Shown here in pieces: positions 23,678 through 35,652 of a stretch of DNA of 64,000 bases; position 1 is the first letter of the stretch, and each line of letters begins with the position of its first letter. The DNA is taken from assembly GCF_900496995.4 (NCBI RefSeq), contig NC_044011.1, positions 7,224,041-7,288,040 of the forward strand, read 5' to 3'. The notes beneath the pieces are model-generated. The model worked only from the letters and a program-made list of their open reading frames with translations. It searched no databases and was not told the origin of the DNA. Both the position numbers and the translations under genes were made by a program. This DNA is from Aquila chrysaetos chrysaetos. Its lineage: Eukaryota > Chordata > Aves > Accipitriformes > Accipitridae.

Positions 23678-24793
23678 TGTCGCGAATGAGTGGTTTGGAC
23701 AGCTTAAAGAATCACTGTCAAAGGTATTAGCAAAAGTGATTTAATAGGAATTTATAAAAGTGTGACTTCACAAAGTTCAATGACAAGGTTCACTCTATTA
23801 CTTAATACATGGATGAAGTGTACAAAGAGAAATCAAGTTAGAATCAAACTGGAACATATACAGACCAAAAGCATAAAAGGGTAAAGGAGAAACATACAAA
23901 AGAAAGTTGACTTAGAACTGATTTTTCATGATTTGTACAAAGATCAGTGGTACCAAAAGGTAGGGGAGACCCTCCTGTTGAGTCACGAGGTTCAGAGAAG
24001 ACTCCCTTGCTTTCTAAACTCCCATTGGAGCTTAGGTGTGGCTAGATGCACTCCTAGTCCCAGACTTGGTCAATGGTTTATGTCTAAGGGATTATGTGTG
24101 TAGCAGTGGTCTGGGGTTCATTTACAGTTTGAGGTAAATGACAAGATTTAGTAACAATCACTGATTAATTTAACATTTACAAAGTGATTCAATAGAACAT
24201 ACCTAAGTCAATTCACACATGCACGCACACAGATAAGAGGATATATATAGAGAGAGGTATATCTGTTAAAAATTCCCCTTGAGTTCAGTGAAATATTCAC
24301 ATCAAATGTCTCAGCATTTCTCAACAAACCTGAAGGGTTGAGCCTCAAGGAGTAAAGGGTATCAGCCCAGGTCCTGTTGTCAGCTTTCGTCGACAGTCCT
24401 CCAATTTTCACAAACTAGAGAGTTTGCGAGGTCTGAGAGGCGTCCCACTCAGAGCGAGATGCTGGTTGCAGCCCACTGCAGTCCAGGAGAGCTCAAAGGG
24501 CCTCACTGTTTATATGTTCATGAGATGATTGACTTTGGTCATTGTGATTTAATTCCAGCTATAATTCTTGTCAGGTAACCACAACAGTGAGTCATGATCC
24601 AAGAAGCAGTAGTCTCAGGTACGAATCCAGGCAACAGGAGTTTCACGTGCAGTTAGGGGGTGCCTAGTTGTCCTGACTCACTGTACCATAGCCAGGATAA
24701 GAAAATACCAGACTGTCCTAACTCATTGTGCAAGAACACAATGTTGGCTGGTCCTGACATCGCAATGTGGCCCGGGGGGGCTGCACCAGCACA
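23678..24793 (-). mobile_element. Solo LTR, family B (copy 1), 1.1 kb
   Basis: It runs from TGTCGCGAATGAG to ...CCAGCACA and is flanked by an exact 5-bp duplication, ggtgc, at 23673-23677 and 24794-24798. The block 'gttgagtcacgaggttcaga' near 23980 and 'agacttggtcaatggttta' near 24062 match the LTR at 34807-35652. Orientation is inferred from this match and from the poly(A)-signal side being on the left. No retroviral coding sequence adjoins it. Confidence 0.85.
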
Positions 24794-24798
24794 GGTGC

Positions 24799-27380
24799 CC
24801 AACATTAATTCATCTTGACCTCAGCTGATGCTTCAGAGTGTACATGTCTTTCCTATGCCATAAAGGCATCCCTGGATAGTCATCCTAGGAACCTAAGAAT
24901 GCTAAAATGGCTCTAGATCTTTCATGGACCAACAGGCTAAAGGTAGAGGAAATTAATATAATTCCCAACTCCCTGTTTTTCTGTCTGTGCCAACGAGTAC
25001 TCTATCAAATTATTTCAAAACCAAAAATAGAGGTGAGCAACATTCATTTTAGATAGAACTACTCAGTTTTGGAAGTAACAAGAGTTTATTATTGCATATG
25101 CATTCATTACCATCCACTGGGTCTAAGTGCCTGCAAATATTTCCAAGCATATATAATTTCTTTGTATATAAACTGAGCTATTTTCAAACTAAGCTTAAAA
25201 AAACTTCAAAAATTCATTTCAAAATCATGCTTCATATTATACTGAAAAAAATCATTTTACTTTAGTAGAAATTATGAAGAATGACCAAACATAATATAAT
25301 GAAGGGGGAATGTGTCAAGGAATAGATGGAATTCATAGAGAATACATGAATGCCAAAAATGTCTTGAGGCAATAGATAAAGGTACAATTCTGGAACAAAG
25401 ATTGTATTCTCACAAATCTAAAACCACTTTGCATTTTAGATGATTTTGGCTTTGTTTTCATTTATGTCACTCATTTAATATTTGTATCACAGTTAATGTT
25501 TTCTTCACAAAAAAAATAGAACAATAGAACAATAAAATCATGTCTATGTGGGACTGCTATACAGTTATGGAGGAAGAAACACGAACAATGGTTTATAGTC
25601 CTTGCTTTAAAAGCTATAGAATCACTCACTTGAACTTATATATTAGGATGAGATGTACAATGCCTTACTACTACACCTTATAGAGCATTTATTTATCTTT
25701 GGTGATTAGGTAGGAAATACAGATAGGTAGCTGATATAATACCATGAAGATGGAAAAAAATATTTAGGTTTAGTTTATCCACTGTGAAGATTATTAAAAG
25801 CATGAGAACTTTATAATAGTAAGAACAATTTGTTAAGATAGACTGTTCTTAAAAGTGAGTTCTAACACTAAGATTTACAGTTTTTCAGGAAAGATTTGGA
25901 ATGCATTCCATTTAAAGTTAAGGCAGTTAATGTATGCATCTGAATATAGGAATCAATATATGAGCTAGATTTCTAAACCCTGAACAGTGTCTGAAGTGTA
26001 GATTCAGTCAATGCAGTCTGGACTTAATTCACAGTCATCCATTTTGAGATATCTCAGAATATCCCAAAACTTCCACACATATGTGGCAAACACAGCGCAG
26101 AATGTATGGAAGACCTGTGTTATTTTTGGGGGGGAAAGACAGCTAGGCAGAGTACTTATATGGAACTAGAACCCTGCTTAGGGGCATTTCAATCCTGCCC
26201 TCAGTGAAGCAACTCAGTTACTCTAAAGCAAAAACCTACTGGCGGGATAGCTAAGTAGTTCTCTAGACTCCATAGACCATATTAAGATCTCCATTGGATT
26301 ATAATGGAAGTACACAAGTTTAGCAGACATGGAAACTCTTATATTTAATTATCTAAATTTATCAACTGTAATCTTGAGCTTAATCTCGTCATTGGTGGGG
26401 ACTACCAGGTTTAAAATTATAGATTTTGTACAAAAAAATACAGATGGAGTTTATTATGCCAGATAAAAACTATTGATACCCAATTCATGGAGTAAGATCT
26501 CAATAGTTATATGCTATATGCTTTTTATTTTTCTTTAAATCTAGCCCTATATTGTTTCTTAACATATTTTAGTCTTCTAAATGCTGTGTGGAATTTTTGT
26601 TTTATTAAATACAAGCGCATTTTACTTGTTTTTTTTTTACTAATAGATTAATAGATTAAATAGATTTAAGATTTTTGTTTATATTCATTCTTCTCACCTA
26701 CTCTATTAATTGTTACAAGTGTGTGCTGTGTGCTGTCTATCTATAATATCTATTTTATATATACAAATACATATTTATATGAATGACAAGAATAAAAAAG
26801 CAAAAGCATATTCATAAGAACCTGATTTTCAGACTTCTTCAGGTATTACTGACACTTTCAAATTAAAAAGCTACGTCACGTGTGTGAGCAAAACATCTTG
26901 GAGTTGACAGAAAGTCTATTTAAAAATACTCTTCTAAGAAAACAATTCCTTTTTTTTCAAATCTGTGAGGTCTGTGAAATATGACACAAAACCTACTGCA
27001 AACCTTTGCTCTTCCATAGGAACAGTTTGAGTCCATAGAAGATACACAGAAGCATCCCAGCTGAATCTAGATATCTACCATTAGCTAACTAACTCACATT
27101 CTCTTTAAATATATGGAAGACAGCTCCTTTTTTTCTTGCTATTACTAATAGCTTCTCTAATTCATTTGTGGACTTCTGTATTTGGGGTGGAATTCATCTG
27201 CTTTCACTGGGCATATCTGAACAGGACTCCAGGTTCAATTTATTGTAAGTATACACAGCTTAAAAAAACACTGCTTAGGTACATTTTAGATGTTTTAGAA
27301 TTCCCTTACTGTCTTCTGATTGTTCACTGCAGAAGGGGTATAAACTTTAATTGCACCACCTGAAACAATGGAAATATTCT
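24799..27380. other. AT-rich intergenic sequence
   Basis: About 2.6 kb without a recognisable gene or repeat. It lies downstream (3') of the olfactory receptor on the minus strand. The 75-codon ORF at 27136-27363 starts with a hydrophobic stretch but has no further support. Confidence 0.5.
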
Positions 27381-27383
27381 ATT

Positions 27384-28322
27384 TCATTTCCACACAAAAT
27401 TAATTTTCCTCCATCTTTTTCTCAGGGCTCCTTTCACCTCCTCATTCCTCAAACTGTAGATAATAGGATTCAATAAAGGAGTCACTACAGTATAAGAAAG
27501 TGAGAGCAACTTATCAACAGATGCAGAGTAGCTGGATTTGGGCCGCAAATACATGGAGCTTGCTGTACCATAGAAAAGAGTCACAACTAAAAGGTGTGAA
27601 GAACATGTGGAAAATGCTTTTTGCTGGCTTTCAGCTGATGACATCTTAAGAATTGTGGAAATGATGCGAATATATGAATAAATGATCAGTAAGAAGGGAC
27701 CCACAATAGCAAAGACAGCCACCACAATGACTTGAATTTCACTTGGGGAAGTGTTACCACAAAGCAGCTCCAAGAGGGGTTGAATCTCACAAAAGAAGTG
27801 GTTGATGGCAAGACCACAGAATGGTAAGCTGAATGTTATGCTGGTATGTACTAAGCCTACAGTAGTCCCGCAAATGTAAGTTCCAGCAACCAGGCTTTTG
27901 CAGACTCTACTGTTCATAATGATAGTGTAATGCAAGGGGTAGCATATTGCCACGTAACGGTCAAATGACATGGCAGACAAGAGAAAACATTCTGCAACTC
28001 CAAAGAAAAGGAAGAAAAACATTTGCATTGCACATCCTGTCTTGGAAATACTTATTGTTCCCACCATTAAATTCTCAAGAACCTTTGGGACAATGACTGA
28101 CAAATAGCAGATATCCAAACAGGACAGCTGAGTGAGGAAGAAATACATGGGGGTGTGAAGGGTGTTATCACTATTTATTATCAGAGCAATCACTGTGTTA
28201 GCCATCAAGGTGAGGATATAAAGAGAAAATAAGACTACAAAGAGCAAAGGACTCAAGTGAGACACTTCAGAAAAACCCAGGAGTCTGAATTCACTCACTT
28301 CACTGAGGTTCACAGGAATCAT
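27384..28322 (-). CDS. Olfactory receptor, class II, OR10/OR6-like, intact
   Basis: A single-exon G-protein-coupled receptor of 312 residues, the usual OR length, expected in olfactory cilia membranes coupled to the olfactory G protein. Seen in order: N-glycosylation site NLS at residue 5, LHTPMYFF at 55-62, disulphide Cys at 97, MSFDRYVAIC at 118-127 at the end of TM3, KAFSTCSSH at 235-243 in TM6, PLLNPIIYSLRN at 282-293 in TM7. TM1 has AN at 41-42 where GN is common. The ATG chosen is the first in frame and gives a normal N-terminus. Subfamily by eye is near OR10 (FFGVAECFLLSAM in TM3). The ligand is unknown. Confidence 0.93.
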   Translation of the reverse strand: MIPVNLSEVSEFRLLGFSEVSHLSPLLFVVLFSLYILTLMANTVIALIINSDNTLHTPMYFFLTQLSCLDICYLSVIVPKVLENLMVGTISISKTGCAMQMFFFLFFGVAECFLLSAMSFDRYVAICYPLHYTIIMNSRVCKSLVAGTYICGTTVGLVHTSITFSLPFCGLAINHFFCEIQPLLELLCGNTSPSEIQVIVVAVFAIVGPFLLIIYSYIRIISTILKMSSAESQQKAFSTCSSHLLVVTLFYGTASSMYLRPKSSYSASVDKLLSLSYTVVTPLLNPIIYSLRNEEVKGALRKRWRKINFVWK

Positions 28323-31036
28323 CCCTCTTTAGTACCTAGTAAAACTATTCTTTTCATTTAGGACTTAGTAGTTGATGAGGTTGTAAACAGCCAGGCAAAT
28401 TGTCAATCAAAATACAACTGACCAATTGAAAAGACAAATGGATGAGTAGAATTTAGAAATCATCCAGATTTTGAAAAGAACTTCTGAACAGATTATAAAA
28501 GTTTCTAAAGAATATCAAGCAGCTTTAGGCATATAATTTTGCCTCTTTTTTTTGGCTGATTTTTCTTCTTTCATAGCATTGCCTTATAAGTTTGCACATT
28601 TACTACTGTCTTCAAACTCTCAGCTACAGTTTTCACCCTGTAGAACAAGAAAAAAAAAATGTTTATAGCAGATATCTTTTTATGGACTAAGCACTTCAAG
28701 TTCCAACAGCATCAGTACATCAGTAGCAGCATTTGAATATAACAAAGATAATTTCTCTGTTATTTAACTGTTCTGCTCCAACGGATGATTGCTGCTCCCA
28801 AGGTTAATTGGTCCGAAGTATCTTGTAACTATATTCATGGCTAGGCTACACAGCATGAGAAGGGTTAAAGGGCCATTAAAGACAGTTTTGCATGCACAAG
28901 GATTTACTTGTAGGATCCACAGCTGATGGCAGTCATGTATTATGAAGTTACCTTGTGGGAAGGGTGGTGGAACAAGAGGAAGAAAGAGAAACTAAATGAT
29001 GGGATTTCCAGAAAAGCATTCTGTTCTGAGCACCCTTTCCAGTGAAACAGGAGAGATGATTTTCCACAGAACTATATACTGTCCACTGAGGCTCACTAGT
29101 GCTAATTGGAGCAATAAGGGATAGTTGTTACTCACAGGTTGGTTGCTAAGCATGGTGTACGTATATTAGTTGGACTCACAGACACCCCTTCTGGTCTCTC
29201 TAGTTTTAGATAACTTCCAGTACACCTCTATATAAACCCAGATGTCCTACTGGAATAGTGAGAGCTGTCTTTGGCTTTGAAGTAATTACTATTACTTCAT
29301 AATGTACCTAAACTGATGAGAGAGTTGTCACATAGGCTCATCATATTTATGCTTTTTCAACAAAATTTGAAGGAGAAGCTCTAGAGGGAGGGGTACAGTC
29401 CACATTCATTTGGGGATACAAATTCTGCTGAGATAGGGCTAGAAGGCTGGGCCAAAAACAGAGTGAAAACTAGTGAGGTCCCATTCATACTGCCAAAAAG
29501 AAGTTATTGGACTAATATAACCACTAAATTGTTCCAGCTTCAGTGTCAGAAAAAACGATCCCAGAAGCAATCTAATACACATGTTGTAGACCAGCAGAAC
29601 TCAGGACACAGTTGCTACTGGTGCTTTTCCCATGTTAAAATTTAGAGCTAATCTCAAACCCATCACACAGTGAACAATCAATTCCCATGGGCAAGAGTAA
29701 AAAAATGTATTTTGTAGTTCAGTAGCTCTCAAAGATCAGTGAAGAAGGAAAAGGCTGATTTAAGTACCTTATCTTGCAGGACTTTAGTATGTGACTACCA
29801 AATAGCTATGCTCTTAACATCTCTTAGCAACAAGAAATCTGTACTGTAGATACAGATATAATCTGCTGTAAGTCTTATGCTTTTGACAATCCTCAGAAGC
29901 ATGACTTCAGGGCCAAAATTACATAACTGAGTTGGAATTTATTTCCAGGAATGTGACTGACCTAATAAGCAGATGTATAACTTCATACATCCGTGACATA
30001 AAAACCTACCACCGACTGTCCTTAGTTGCTCCATGGAAAAATTGTAGCATATGTTTAAATCATGACTTTCATGAGATTAATAATTTCATTTCATCACATA
30101 TTTCCAGGGCTACAGCCATATCACAGTATAAGTTTCCTAATGCTCTAGCTTTTGAACTCCAGATTAAAGATAACCAAAAGAATAACTGTAGCAAATTCAT
30201 TCCTCTGAGCTTCCTTGAAATGCACTTATTATTGCTGAGGGAAGTAACCTACTTTTTAACTGCTAAAGATACGTAAGATGAATACCACCACTATCTATGA
30301 TCTTTTCTAAAGGTTTCTTAATATTCTCAGAACTAAGAAATGATGCTTTTAAGACTTCTTTTGAAGACTAGATTAATTCACCTGCCTTTAGATATCTAAA
30401 ATGTAGACACCTGTTTTTGAGGTATTTCTCTAGATTCTTTTTAGGCTGGATGGCAAGGTCTTCTACAGGGTGTTAAAGATCATCCTCAGGTAGATGAGAC
30501 TAATCATGCTTTAAATGCTAAAGCAATTGGCCCAGATACATACCTTTTTATTATAGATAGCTAAGTTAACGCCTGATTATTCTCATTCTATTTTGTGGCA
30601 CAGTTGATTTGGTCACAATGTTTTCCACTTTATTGTTACAACTGTATTTTGGGAACCAGAGGAGCTGGGGGAAGGTAGCAGAATATCAAAATTATTATTT
30701 CTGTTTTCTTATCAAGAAGTGAGGGGCTCTTTGGAAAGCAAATCAGTGACAATTGCATAGTTTTGTTTGGGTAGATCCACCCTGCAAATGTAGTTTGTGG
30801 ACCCTCAATTTTGACTAGTCCTCTAGATGTAGCTGCCCTACGTTTCAGATCAAAATCCTCTTTATGCCTGGGTTTTAACTATGCAACAGTGGCAGAGCCA
30901 TAGACTAAAGTCACTACACTCAGGTGGGAGGAACACCTAGATTTTCCTTGTGGAAGACAACATCTTCCAAACTACACCAATGATTCTAGGGTAATGATCA
31001 ATAAAAAGAGGTGATTGGAATTGTGAGGATGATGAT
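28323..31036. other. Intergenic, presumably 5' region of the OR
   Basis: Non-coding 5' exons and the promoter of the minus-strand OR at 27384-28322 would be expected here, but none can be identified. A weak acceptor-like 'ttttactag' ends about 15 nt before the ATG. The 114-codon plus ORF 29932-30276 matches nothing I know. Confidence 0.4.
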
Positions 31037-31165
31037 TGTACTGGCTCTGGCTGGGATGGTGTTAATTTTCTTCATAACATCTGCTGTGGTGCTGTGTTTG
31101 GGATTTGTGACTAAAACAGTGTTGAAAACACACTGACATTTTAGCTATTGCTGAACCATGTTTAA
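31037..31165 (+). mobile_element. Decayed 5' part of a family A-like LTR
   Basis: 'ctctggctgggatggtgtta', then 'atttgtgactaaaacagtg' and 'ttgaaaacacactgacattt', follow the first 125 bp of the LTR at 33286 with many differences, so this is an older or related subfamily. The rest of the LTR is absent. Confidence 0.65.
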
Positions 31166-31238
31166 TTATGATTAATTTAATTAAATCCACAGAAAAGCAA
31201 AGAAAACATATCTATCTTACTTGGACTGGGATGATAAT

Positions 31239-31671
31239 CACCTATGGTCTGGCTACCAGTTTAATGCAGAGCTCTCTGTTCATGACCAGTTTGTACTGCA
31301 GCGGGCCAGAGATGGCCACATGAAGATCATAAGTCAGGGCAGCCAGAAGGAGACATCCTGCAGTACCAAGCAAAACCATGGGCTTGACAACCAGTGAAAG
31401 AGGTACTTCTGTCTTCCATTAGCAAGCTGACCAACACCTTTGGCAGGGTAACAGATCTCCAATATAAGGAAAAGTTCCTGAAAAAAGAAATACGTAACAG
31501 TACAACAGGGAAGACTCTTTCATTGTCATGAGGGAATGAGACCATTCCCCACAATGATCATGATGAAGAGAACCACAAACAGCAAACCTTGGCAGGTTTG
31601 GATTATCACTAAATCCCAACAGAAGAAACAAAATCTTCAGTGTGATTCCTTTCAACATTTGTGAAGAACAT
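31239..31671 (-). pseudogene. Olfactory receptor pseudogene, truncated after TM4
   Basis: The OR pieces occur in order on the minus strand but in different frames. An ATG at 31671 starts an N-terminus with NHT and then a stop. LLLGFSDNPNLP follows in the next frame, then LFVVLFIMIIVGNGLI of TM1 in a third frame. LPKVLVSLLMEDRSTSFTGC (TM2 to TM3) follows, then ALTYDLHVAISGPLQY, where the DRY site reads DLH, and then MNRELCIKLVA. A TAG ends it after the start of TM4, and TM5-TM7 are missing. It is closest to OR6/OR10-type receptors. At least four frameshifts are seen, so it is not functional. Confidence 0.85.
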
Positions 31672-31824
31672 TCTGTCTGGGGGCGGGGAGAGAAGGAGAA
31701 AAAAAAAAAAACAAAACAAACTTCTTTAGGTTGCTTAAAGCAATTTTTTTGTTCCTTTACTATTATTTATGGTCATGAAGGATGGCATACAGCTTCCCTA
31801 ATCCTGCAGAAATTGGTCTGAGTC

Positions 31825-32245
31825 CTGGTACACAGCAAATTGAACTTGAGTCAGCAGGGTGCCTTTGGAGCAAAGGTGGCCAACTGCAACCTGGTTATTA
31901 GAAGGAGTGTAGCCAGGAGGGTGAAGGAAGTGACTCTTCCCTTCCATTTGACACTTGTAAGACCCCATCTACAGTACTGTGTCCAGTGCTTTCCAGGACA
32001 AGCCAGACACAGACATACAGGAGTGAGTACTACAAGGGCCACCACGATAGTAGGACAAAGCACAAAATGTATGCCAAGATGCTGGAAAACCTATGTTTGT
32101 TCATTGTTTTAAGGTAAGGCAGCTCAGGGAAGGTCTTATTGGAATCTTCTGCTACCTACTAGGAGGGCGTAGAGAAGACAGAACCAGCCTCTTCTGTGGG
32201 GTGCACAGAGATAGGACAAGAGGCAATACACACAGTTGGTACCTT
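31825..32245 (+). mobile_element. CR1 LINE fragment (end of ORF2)
   Basis: 'gaacttgagtcagcagggtg', 'gtaagaccccatctacagta', 'ctgtgtccagtgctttcc' and 'gcacagagataggacaagag' are in CR1 ORF2 order with heavy decay and deletions. No open frame is kept. Just left, 31700-31720 has a poly-A run. Confidence 0.75.
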
Positions 32246-33280
32246 AACAGGTTCCTTTCAACATAAATTATTCTTTCCATGAAGAAACCAAAGAAAAAAT
32301 CCTTTGCATCTGACATGCCTGAAGGACCCTGTTGAATGAATCTGGGAAAAGCGTTGTGATTTCTCTCATAATTTTCAAGATTCATTTTATCTACATAGAA
32401 AAAACCCAACACAACCAACACACAAAACCGAACCAAACCAAACCAAGAAATGCAGAGAATATGGTTATTTAGTCTGTTCAGCATTTTCACTCTGACCCAG
32501 CAGTTAAACATTAAACATCACTAAGACATTTTTGACATAACCATGTATGTATGTCTATATTAATATATTTATCAGAGAGATGATAGAACATTTTTAATAA
32601 GAAATTTGTTTGAAAGAGAGCCTGAATTCACCCTGTAATCAGAACACATTAATCTTGCCTACAAATCAATGCAGTACATGCAAAAATATATAAACTTCGT
32701 GTATGATCTTATCTATATTGAAGTAACTGATATGTAAGTGTCTAGACTAAGCCCGTGCTATTTCAGTTTGACTCTCCCCTTGCAGACTGCACACTCGAGA
32801 CATAACTGATTTAAGAAATTACAACACAACTGTTTAAGCAAGTTATTGCTAAGAAATTAATAAATCATATTAATAATATCCTTAATAATAATAATTTTAA
32901 TTTAAAATTAAATACTTTTGCACACTACTATACACTACTATAAAGATACTAATTGTCACTCTTAGAGGTTATGAATCATGCATGATTGCTATTGAATTAC
33001 AGTTCCTTCCCCAAACAACTTAATATTAGGGTTCAAGCTCATACTTCCTTTCCCCATCGTTCCCCAAAAAGCCTTTTGTATGTTGACATGGTGGAAACTC
33101 CAGCAGGTTATCCAAGGGTGTTCCTTCTGGCATCAGGGCTTTGAGCCACAGATCAGCTTCACTACTCTCCATAGGTGTTGGCACTCCAACCTTTGAAAGG
33201 TCCTTGCCTCCTTTGGGCTTTACCTGATTTTAAATCTCATTCACTGTTTCTCAACCCAGTTTTCATTACCCTTGCCCTTC
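32246..33280. other. AT-rich intergenic sequence
   Basis: No gene is recognised. An AAT/ATT-rich segment lies at about 32870-32915. Confidence 0.5.
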
Positions 33281-33285
33281 CCTTT

Positions 33286-33862
33286 TGTCCTAGTTTCAGC
33301 TGGGATAGAGTTAATTGCCTTCCTAGTAGCTGGTACAGTGCTATGTTTTGAGTTCAGTATGAGAAGAATGTTGATAACACTGATGTTTTCAGTTGTTGCT
33401 AAGTAGTGTTTAGTCTAAAGCCAAGGATTTTTCAGCTTCTGATGCCCAGCCAGCGAGAAAGCTGGAGGGGCACAAGAAGTTGGCACAGGACACAGCCAGG
33501 GCACCTGACCCAAAGTGGCCAATGGGATATGCCATACCATGTGATGTCACATCTAGTATAGAAACTGGGGGGAGTGGGGTGGGGGGATCGCCACTCAGGG
33601 ACTAACTGGGTGTTGATCGGCAGGTGGTGAGCAATTGCACTGTTCATCATTTGTATATTCCAATCCTTTTATTATTACTATTGTCATTTTATTAGTGTTA
33701 TTATCATTATTAGTTTCTTCTTTTCTGTTCTATTAAACCTTTCTTATCTCAACCCATGAGTTTTACTTCTTTTCCTGATTTTCTCCCCCATCCCACTGGG
33801 TGGGGGGGAGTGAGTGAGTGGCTGCGTGGTGCTTAGTTGCTGGCTGGGGTTAAACCACAACA
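33286..33862 (+). mobile_element. Solo LTR, ERVL-type family A (copy 2)
   Basis: 577 bp, TGTCCTAGTTTCAGC to ...AAACCACAACA, flanked by the exact 5-bp duplication ccttt (33281-33285 and 33863-33867). U3 ends with a CRE-like 'gtgatgtcac' at 33541-33550, a TATA-like 'agtatagaaac' at about 33556, and a G-rich tract at 33567-33586. An ATT-rich microsatellite lies at 33668-33718 and an attaaa signal at about 33732. It is a solo LTR with no internal sequence. The 72-codon minus ORF inside is a shadow. Confidence 0.92.
33543..33586 (+). promoter_or_regulatory. LTR core promoter: CRE-like site, TATA-like box, G-rich tract
   Basis: 'gatgtcac' resembles a cAMP-response element. The equivalent place in the copies at 2831 and 60811 reads 'catgacatt' and 'catgtgacgtt' on the minus strand, so the site is shared although individual bases differ. 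The TATA-like box follows at the expected distance. The G runs (6, 4 and 6 Gs) come next, around the likely transcription start. Activity is inferred, not shown. Confidence 0.4.
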
Positions 33863-33904
33863 CCTTTTTTCACCGGAACTCTTCCCAAACAACCAATCAG
33901 TGAT

Positions 33905-34806
33905 GCCCATCTAAAAGAAGGGCCAGAAGGAGGATCTGGGGAACTACAGGCCTGTCAGTCTGACCTCGCTGGGAAAGGTTACAGAGCAGATCATCTTGAG
34001 TGCCATCACATGGCACGTACAGGACAACCAGGTGATCAGACCCAGTCAGCATGGGTTTATGAAAGGCAGGTCCTGCTTGACAAACCTCATATCCTTCTAT
34101 GACAAGATGACCCACTTGATGGATGAGGGAAAGGCTGTGGACTACCTGGACTTTAGTAAAGTCTTTGATGCTTTTTCACACAGCATTCTCCTGGAGAAAC
34201 TGGCTTTTCATGGCATGGACAGATGAACTCTTCGCTGGGTAAAAAACTGTCTGGACGGCCAGGCCCAAAGAGTCGTGGTGAATGGAGTTAAATCCAGATG
34301 GTGGCCAGTCACAAGTGATGTTCCCCAGGGCTCGCTATTGGGGCCAGTTCTGTTTAATATCTTTATCAATGATCTGGAGGAGGGGATTGAGTGCACCCTC
34401 AGTAAGTTTGCAGACAACACCAAGTTGGGCGAGAGTGTTGATCTGCTTGAGGGCAGAAAGGTTCTACAGAGGCATCTGGACAGGCTGGATCGATGGGCTG
34501 AGGCCAACTGTATGAGGTTCAACGAGGCTGAGTGCTGGGTCCTGCACTTGGGTCACAACAACCCCATGCGATGCTACAGGCTTGGGGAAGAGTGGCTGGA
34601 AAGTTGCCCGGCAGAAAAGGACCTGGGGGTGTTGGTCAACAGCCAGCTGAATATGAGCTGGCAGTGTGCCCAGGTGGCCAAGAAGGCCAATAGCGTTCTG
34701 GCTTGTATCAGAAATAGTGTGGCCAGCGGGACTATGGAAGTGATCGTCTCCCTGTACTTGGCACTGGTGAGGCCACACCTCAAATGCTATGTTTCTTTTG
34801 GGCCCC
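33905..34806 (+). mobile_element. CR1 LINE, left half (reverse transcriptase), split by LTR
   Basis: It starts within ORF2 at 'gaaggaggatctggggaac' and runs to 'cttttgggcccc', where a solo LTR is inserted; it resumes at 35653. The frames 33996-34226 and 34275-34847 keep QHGFMKGRSCLTNL, YLDFSKVFDAF (motif A), [15 protein letters not shown] and KFADNTKL, in which the second catalytic Asp of FADD is Asn. One frameshift/stop at 34226 separates the two frames. 5'-truncated and dead. Confidence 0.9.
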
Positions 34807-35652
34807 TGTCACAACCCAGACTGGACAGACCAGGGAGCTGTGTTTAATTTGAAGAAGTTCCCTCGGGCTAAATTAAGGTGAAAGGACACCAAACGATCAG
34901 TTAAAGATTTTATTCATGACAAAAGCAAACTGAACTGGGGAGGCGTGGTAGTAGGTGGCAGGGTTTCTCACAACAGCAATCCCCATAAGACTACTTCTGT
35001 AAACTGTGTAACCATATACCTCAATTCAGGGAATAATGAGATCCCTCCCATTGAGTCACGAGGTTCAGAGCAGACCCCCTTGCTTTCCAGACTCCTCCTC
35101 AGAGAAGGGTCTAGGGGCAGTTGGATCTATTCTTAGTCTCAGACTTGGTCAACAGTTTATATCTAGAAACGGATGAGGTGTAGGGATTGTGGAAAAGGAA
35201 AAGGAAAGAGAGAAGAAGACAGAGAGAGAAAAAGGAAGAGAGAAAGATTTCATCAGTCCTGGGTCCAGCGTTGGTTCAATCAGCCAAGGGGTCCAGTCCC
35301 GGTGGGCTTGTGCACCTGGGGCTTCAGTTTGTGTCCTTTTATCATCCTTGCCCCTCCTTCGGGAGGGCACCCGAACTCGTCAGGCTAATGAGCAGTTTGT
35401 GAGCCTTTGGGCTTGGGGGTTGTTTGTGGAGTAACTTCTCCTTCCCTGCAGACACGGCCATTGTTTGATCTTTGTATCAGAACAGCTTATCAGAACAGGG
35501 AGCTGCCACCCTCCAGCACGCCCTGCCCCTCCTGTTGCTGATGTCTGAGCTGATGGGCTTTTCACCTTGGTTCCTTGCTGTGCAGGGTTTGTCTTTAAGC
35601 AGAACATGCCCCACCACAATGTTTGAGACATTAACTCCTTCAGTCTCTCACA
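34807..35652 (-). mobile_element. Solo LTR, family B (copy 2), nested in CR1
   Basis: 846 bp, TGTCACAACCCAGACTGG to ...GTCTCTCACA, inserted in CR1 ORF2 with the exact 5-bp duplication gcccc (34802-34806 and 35653-35657). On the minus strand the poly(A)-signal region is 'aataaaatctttaactg' near 34900. A purine-rich tract lies at 35187-35250 and accounts for the overlapping plus-strand ORFs there. It shares blocks with the LTR at 23678-24793. Confidence 0.92.

Noticed and set aside
24590-24640. tRNA-like 'ggtacgaatcc' phrase
   Set aside because: It lies inside an LTR and has no matching acceptor, D or anticodon arms.
29932-30276. 114-codon plus-strand ORF
   Set aside because: No domain, no splice signals and ordinary AT-rich composition; a chance frame is likely.
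35173-35434. Three overlapping Lys/Glu/Arg-rich plus-strand ORFs
   Set aside because: They come from the purine-rich tract inside the nested LTR.
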